Of a DNA stretch of 51,642 nt, positions 48,694 to 51,642 are shown in pieces; position 1 is the first letter of the stretch, and each line of letters starts with the position of its first letter. The DNA lies in assembly GCA_964431545.1 (NCBI GenBank), contig CAYSLC010000012.1, forward strand, positions 1 through 51,642, written 5' to 3'. Origin of the DNA: CAYSLC01 sp964431545. GTDB taxonomy: Bacteria > Desulfobacterota > Desulfobacteria > Desulfobacterales > JAABSP01. The notes under the pieces are model-generated. The model had not been told where the DNA came from. It saw only the letters and a list, made by a program, of their open reading frames with translations, and did no database searches. A program made the position numbers and the translations under genes.

Positions 48694-49875
48694 ATGACCA
48701 TCGCAAAGAAGATCGAAACCTTCATCGAGCGGTCCTCCTGGATCCGGAAGATGTTCGAGGAGGGGGCACGGCTGAAGGCGGCGCACGGCGACGGGAACGT
48801 CTTCGATTTCAGCCTCGGCAACCCCAACGTGCCGCCGCCCGACAAGTTCCGGACGGTGCTCCGGCAGCTCATCGACGAGAGCGGCCCGGCCGACCACGTC
48901 TACATGCCCAACCCCGGCTACCCCCAGGTCCGCAAGGCGGTGGCCGAGTACGTCTCCGGGGAGCAGGGGGCCGAGCTGACCGAGAACGAGATCGTCATGA
49001 CCTGCGGCGCCGCCGGGGCCCTCAACATCATCCTCAAGGCGATCCTCGATCCCGGCGACGAACTCCTGGTTTCAGCCCCCTTCTTCGTGGAGTATGGCTT
49101 CTACGCCGACAACCACGGGGGCGTGCTCAAGACGGTGGCGACCCGGCCCGACTTCACCCTCGATCTGCCGGCCATCGCCGACGCCGTCACCGAGCGGACC
49201 AAGGCGGTCCTCATCAACTCCCCCAACAATCCCACCGGCCAGATCTATTCAAAAGAGAGCCTCGACGCCCTCGGCGGGCTGCTGACGGAGAAGAGCCGGG
49301 ACCTGGGACGGACCATCTACCTCCTCTCCGACGAGCCGTACCGGAAGATCGTCTATGACGGGGCGACGGTGCCGAGCATCTTCTCGGCCTACGAGAACAG
49401 CCTGATCGCGACCTCCTACAGCAAGGACATCTCCATCGCCGGGGAGCGGCTGGGGTACGTGGCCGTCAACCCCAAGACGGCCCACAGGGAGCCCCTTCTG
49501 GGCGGCCTGGCCCTGGCCAACCGGATCCTGGGGTTCGTCAACGCCCCGGCCCTGATGCAGCGGGCCGTGGCCCGTCTCCAGGGGGAGAGCGGCGACCTCG
49601 CGGCATACGCCCGCAAGCGCGAACTCCTGTGCGACGGTCTGGCTGAGGCGGGGTACGCGTTCGTGACCCCGCCGGGCGCCTTCTACCTCTTCCCCAAATC
49701 CCCGATCCCCGATGACGTGGAATTCGTCCGGACCCTCCAGGAGGAGCTGATCCTCGCCGTCCCCGGCAGCGGCTTCGGCGGGCCGGGCCACTTCCGGCTC
49801 GCCTTCTGCGTGGCCGACGAGACCATCACCGGCGCCATGCCGGGATTCAAGCGGGCCATGGAAAAGTTCGCATAG
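48694..49875 (+). CDS. Class I/II pyridoxal-phosphate aminotransferase
   Basis: A 393-residue fold-type I aminotransferase. The cofactor Lys is K244 in TSYSKDISIAGERLGY; SPNNPTGQIYS and LLSDEPYRKIVYDG (Asp for the pyridine nitrogen, Tyr for the phenol oxygen) are typical, as is the final Arg region. It is of the AspC/AvtA-like sort; the amino acid cannot be named from sequence. The start at 48694 has only a weak site (AAGAG). It is 105 bases after the NFU gene and ends before a strong hairpin. Confidence 0.9.
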   Translation: MTIAKKIETFIERSSWIRKMFEEGARLKAAHGDGNVFDFSLGNPNVPPPDKFRTVLRQLIDESGPADHVYMPNPGYPQVRKAVAEYVSGEQGAELTENEIVMTCGAAGALNIILKAILDPGDELLVSAPFFVEYGFYADNHGGVLKTVATRPDFTLDLPAIADAVTERTKAVLINSPNNPTGQIYSKESLDALGGLLTEKSRDLGRTIYLLSDEPYRKIVYDGATVPSIFSAYENSLIATSYSKDISIAGERLGYVAVNPKTAHREPLLGGLALANRILGFVNAPALMQRAVARLQGESGDLAAYARKRELLCDGLAEAGYAFVTPPGAFYLFPKSPIPDDVEFVRTLQEELILAVPGSGFGGPGHFRLAFCVADETITGAMPGFKRAMEKFA

Positions 49876-49889
49876 CAAATCTCAAGGGG

Positions 49890-49932
49890 AAAAAAGTGAA
49901 AAATCCCGTCCGGGGAGCCACCGGACGGGATT
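49890..49932. terminator. Bidirectional terminator between aminotransferase and toxin-antitoxin genes
   Basis: AATCCCGTCCGG (49902-49913) and CCGGACGGGATT (49921-49932) make a perfect 12-bp stem with a 7-base loop. On the minus strand it is followed by TTTCACTTTTTT, a good U-tract, so it ends the toxin transcript; on the plus strand the stem still follows the aminotransferase stop closely. Confidence 0.8.
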
Positions 49933-49999
49933 CGATATCGGCTCTTGTCATGGCCGCTTGTGGGAGTCTATGCGGATGCGATATTGATAATATTCCGTA

Positions 50000-50485
50000 T
50001 TACGGCCATTCTTCACCAACCGCATGGAGAATTTGATTCACGAGCGTGGCATCATAATGTACCCCTTCCGCGAGAGCCCTCTCAATATACGGTTTGACCA
50101 CCGGAATAATCGATTGTTTCTTCGCCCAGCTCAATAGCCCCAAGACCCCTGTAACCAATAAACCCGCAGACAAAGCCGCCCGCCTTCCCTTCCACTCATC
50201 GATGCAGACCCATCGAATGTTTCGCTCCAGCGCCAACTGAATAACCGCGGCTTCACCCGAATCCAGCGAGACCGATAACAGTCGAGATAGGGGCTCCTTT
50301 ATCGGAACGACCCGTAACCAGTCGGGAGAGATCTGAGGATACCCGGCTTGCTCACCCTCATCCAGCTCTTGGCGGACCTCTTGGGGGCAGATGAAGGAAA
50401 GAGGCATGTCGGCGGGGATTTGGAGCGCGTCGATCCGGGATAGAATGATGAGCGGCCCCGTATTGATGACGATCGATTCAGGCAT
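50000..50485 (-). CDS. DUF3368 PIN-like toxin
   Basis: A 161-residue PIN-like protein of the DUF3368 group. The N-terminal VINTGPLIILSRID resembles the first acidic strand but with Asn in place of Asp; later acidic residues are in LDSGEAAVIQLA and CIDEWKGRRAA. PIN toxins are Mg2+-dependent RNases. It overlaps the UPF0175 gene upstream by 8 bases. The local base composition is clearly more AT-rich than the neighbours, which suggests transfer. RNase activity is inferred from the family. Confidence 0.85.
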   Translation of the reverse strand: MPESIVINTGPLIILSRIDALQIPADMPLSFICPQEVRQELDEGEQAGYPQISPDWLRVVPIKEPLSRLLSVSLDSGEAAVIQLALERNIRWVCIDEWKGRRAALSAGLLVTGVLGLLSWAKKQSIIPVVKPYIERALAEGVHYDATLVNQILHAVGEEWP

Positions 50486-50741
50486 GGGTGATGAATTCGA
50501 TTTCCGATGCCGCGTCCTCCGGCTTGAGGTTGCTGATCGATATGCCGATTCGGGGAAGGGAGAGCAAAAAGTCGACCCTCTTCTTCCCGCAAAGCTTCGC
50601 CGCCTGCCCTGAGGTGAGCTTCCCCAACTCGTACAATTTCCCCGCCAGCAACAAACGGGCTTCGAGGTCGAATGCTTCCTTGGTCAAGCCGCTGGTCAGC
50701 AGGACCTCATCTCCGTATTCTATGACCAATGAGTGGTTCAT
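50478..50741 (-). CDS. UPF0175 family antitoxin
   Basis: An 87-residue UPF0175 protein. The helix-turn-helix-like part is ARLLLAGKLYELGKLTSGQAAKLCGKKRVDFLLSL, as in the family. Such proteins sit directly before DUF3368 toxins. The ATG at 50741 has GGGGGA 5 bases upstream; two earlier in-frame ATGs (50753, 50771) are weaker, although the predicted transcript start would still cover them. Confidence 0.85.
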   Translation of the reverse strand: MNHSLVIEYGDEVLLTSGLTKEAFDLEARLLLAGKLYELGKLTSGQAAKLCGKKRVDFLLSLPRIGISISNLKPEDAASEIEFITHA

Positions 50742-50795
50742 GGAATCCCCCATCCTATTTTCCGTAGTCATGGTTCGAAGTGACTAAGAATAAGA

Positions 50796-50824
50796 ATTAT
50801 ACCAGGCATGGTTTCACAAATAAA
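50796..50824 (-). promoter_or_regulatory. Promoter of the toxin-antitoxin operon
   Basis: On the minus strand TTTATT (50824-50819), 17 bases, TATAAT (50801-50796), with an upstream TGG that makes an extended -10. Confidence 0.6.
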
Positions 50825-50841
50825 CCCGTTGGCGGCGGGAA

Positions 50842-51639
50842 TCACGCCATGGACCGGACCACCCCGCCGTCCGCCCGCAGGGGCGCGCCGTTGGTGGCGG
50901 AGGAAAGGGGGCTGCACACGTATGCCACCATGGCGGCGATCTCCTCCGGGCGGATGAATCGCTTCAGCAGGGACGTGGGGCGGGCGGTTTCAAAGAACTC
51001 CGCCTCCATCCGTTCCATGTCGATGCCCTTTTCCCTGGCGAGGCTTTCCAGAAATGTCATCACCCCTTCGGATCGGGTCGGTCCGGGCAGGACCGAGTTG
51101 ACGGTCACGCCGGTCCCCTCGGTGGTCTCCGCCAGCCCCCGCGCCAGGGAGATCTGGGCCGATTTGGTGACGCCGTAATGGATCATCTCCGCCGGGATGT
51201 GGAGGCCCGATTCGCTGGAGATGAAGATCACCCGTCCCCAGTCCCGCTCCTTCATGGCCGGAAGATAGTGGCGGGTCAGCCGGACCCCGCTCATGACGTT
51301 GACCTCCCAGAACCGGAACCACTCCCCGTCGTCGATCTCCTCGAAGGGCTTGGGATCGAAGATCCCCAGGTTGTTGACCAGGATGTCCACGTCGGGCACG
51401 GCGGCGGCCATTTCGGCAACCCCCTCCGGGGACCCCAGGTCGGCCATCACCCCCCGGACCCGGTCCGCGTCCGGAACCTGAGACCCGATTTTCGAGAGGG
51501 CGTCCTCCAAATGGTCGGGATTCCGCCCGTTGACGATCACCGAAGCCCCCTCCTTGGCCAGTGTCAAGGCGATGGCGAATCCGATCCCCTGGGTGGAACC
51601 GGTGACCAGGGCTCGTTTTCCGTTGAGTTGCAGGTCCAT
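50842..51639 (-). CDS. Short-chain dehydrogenase/reductase
   Basis: A 265-residue classical SDR. The cofactor loop TGSTQGIG is at residues 13-20, NN at 89-90, and the catalytic Ser142, Tyr155 and Lys159 (YGVTK) are present. It ends GGVVRSMA. The start at 51639 is only 3 bases from the window edge but the opening MDLQLNGKRALVTG is normal for the family, so it is probably complete. Substrate unknown. Ketoacyl-CoA reduction for PHA is possible but not shown by position. Confidence 0.9.
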   Translation of the reverse strand: MDLQLNGKRALVTGSTQGIGFAIALTLAKEGASVIVNGRNPDHLEDALSKIGSQVPDADRVRGVMADLGSPEGVAEMAAAVPDVDILVNNLGIFDPKPFEEIDDGEWFRFWEVNVMSGVRLTRHYLPAMKERDWGRVIFISSESGLHIPAEMIHYGVTKSAQISLARGLAETTEGTGVTVNSVLPGPTRSEGVMTFLESLAREKGIDMERMEAEFFETARPTSLLKRFIRPEEIAAMVAYVCSPLSSATNGAPLRADGGVVRSMA

Positions 51640-51642
51640 GGG

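Noticed and set aside
1..51642. tRNA, rRNA, insertion sequences or prophage
   Set aside because: No cloverleaf-like T-loop consensus, rRNA segments, transposase or integrase genes were seen on reading both strands.

Overview
The window is a GC-rich chromosomal segment (about 42 genes) from a Gram-negative bacterium. Outer-membrane proteins (a lipid A deacylase-like barrel and a DUF1207 barrel), many signal peptides, IHF, AceK and PhaR point to Pseudomonadota or Desulfobacterota. The class III PHA synthase, N-ATPase-type AtpD and sucrose-phosphate synthase fit Desulfobacterota or purple sulphur-type bacteria, but I cannot fix the phylum from sequence alone. No rRNA, tRNA, IS element or CRISPR array was seen.

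Layout. 1-4.3 kb (minus): a truncated membrane protein and a giant STAND-ATPase/TPR/BTAD regulator. 4.5-10.5 kb (plus): xdhC-aceK-aceB-aceA, a glyoxylate-bypass cluster. 10.6-15.2 kb: divergent ptsP (nitrogen-PTS enzyme I with GAF) and sucrose-phosphate synthase. 15.4-23.8 kb (plus): two tandem periplasmic binding proteins overlapping a hybrid histidine kinase, then DUF1207 and LpxR-like barrels, a triple-BON protein and a small coiled-coil protein. 23.9-27.4 kb (plus): a solitary N-ATPase-type beta subunit, ihfA, an M50B-like membrane protease and an unknown membrane-anchored protein. 27.4-31.0 kb (minus): sucrose-phosphate phosphatase and a Pat-like acyl-CoA synthetase/GNAT fusion.

31.2-36.3 kb (minus) holds the most unusual unit: a three-gene overlapping operon made of a 1,075-residue protein with at least three Cas7-like RAMP domains and a long helical insertion, a zinc-ribbon protein of unknown family, and a Cas6-like protein. 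There is no Cas10, no Cas1/Cas2 and no repeat array nearby. It resembles a compact, Cas10-less type III-like effector and is the best candidate for an undescribed system.

36.6-45.7 kb is a polyhydroxyalkanoate (PHA) island: a PhaC-like hydrolase/synthase and two phasins (minus), then phaR-phaE-phaC-(triple GAF)-phaJ (plus), a PilZ protein and a PhaE/phasin-like protein (minus). Several of these proteins end in Lys/Ala-rich basic tails. 45.9-49.9 kb (plus): DUF2065-queA-tgt-nfu-aminotransferase. 50.0-50.7 kb: an AT-richer UPF0175/DUF3368 toxin-antitoxin pair. 50.8-51.6 kb: a short-chain dehydrogenase.

Together the genes describe a cell that can grow on acetate or fatty acids (glyoxylate bypass with AceK control, Pat-type acetylation), stores carbon as PHA, makes sucrose as a likely compatible solute, and senses periplasmic ligands. 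Functions are assigned from recognised motifs and family knowledge; no database search was run.
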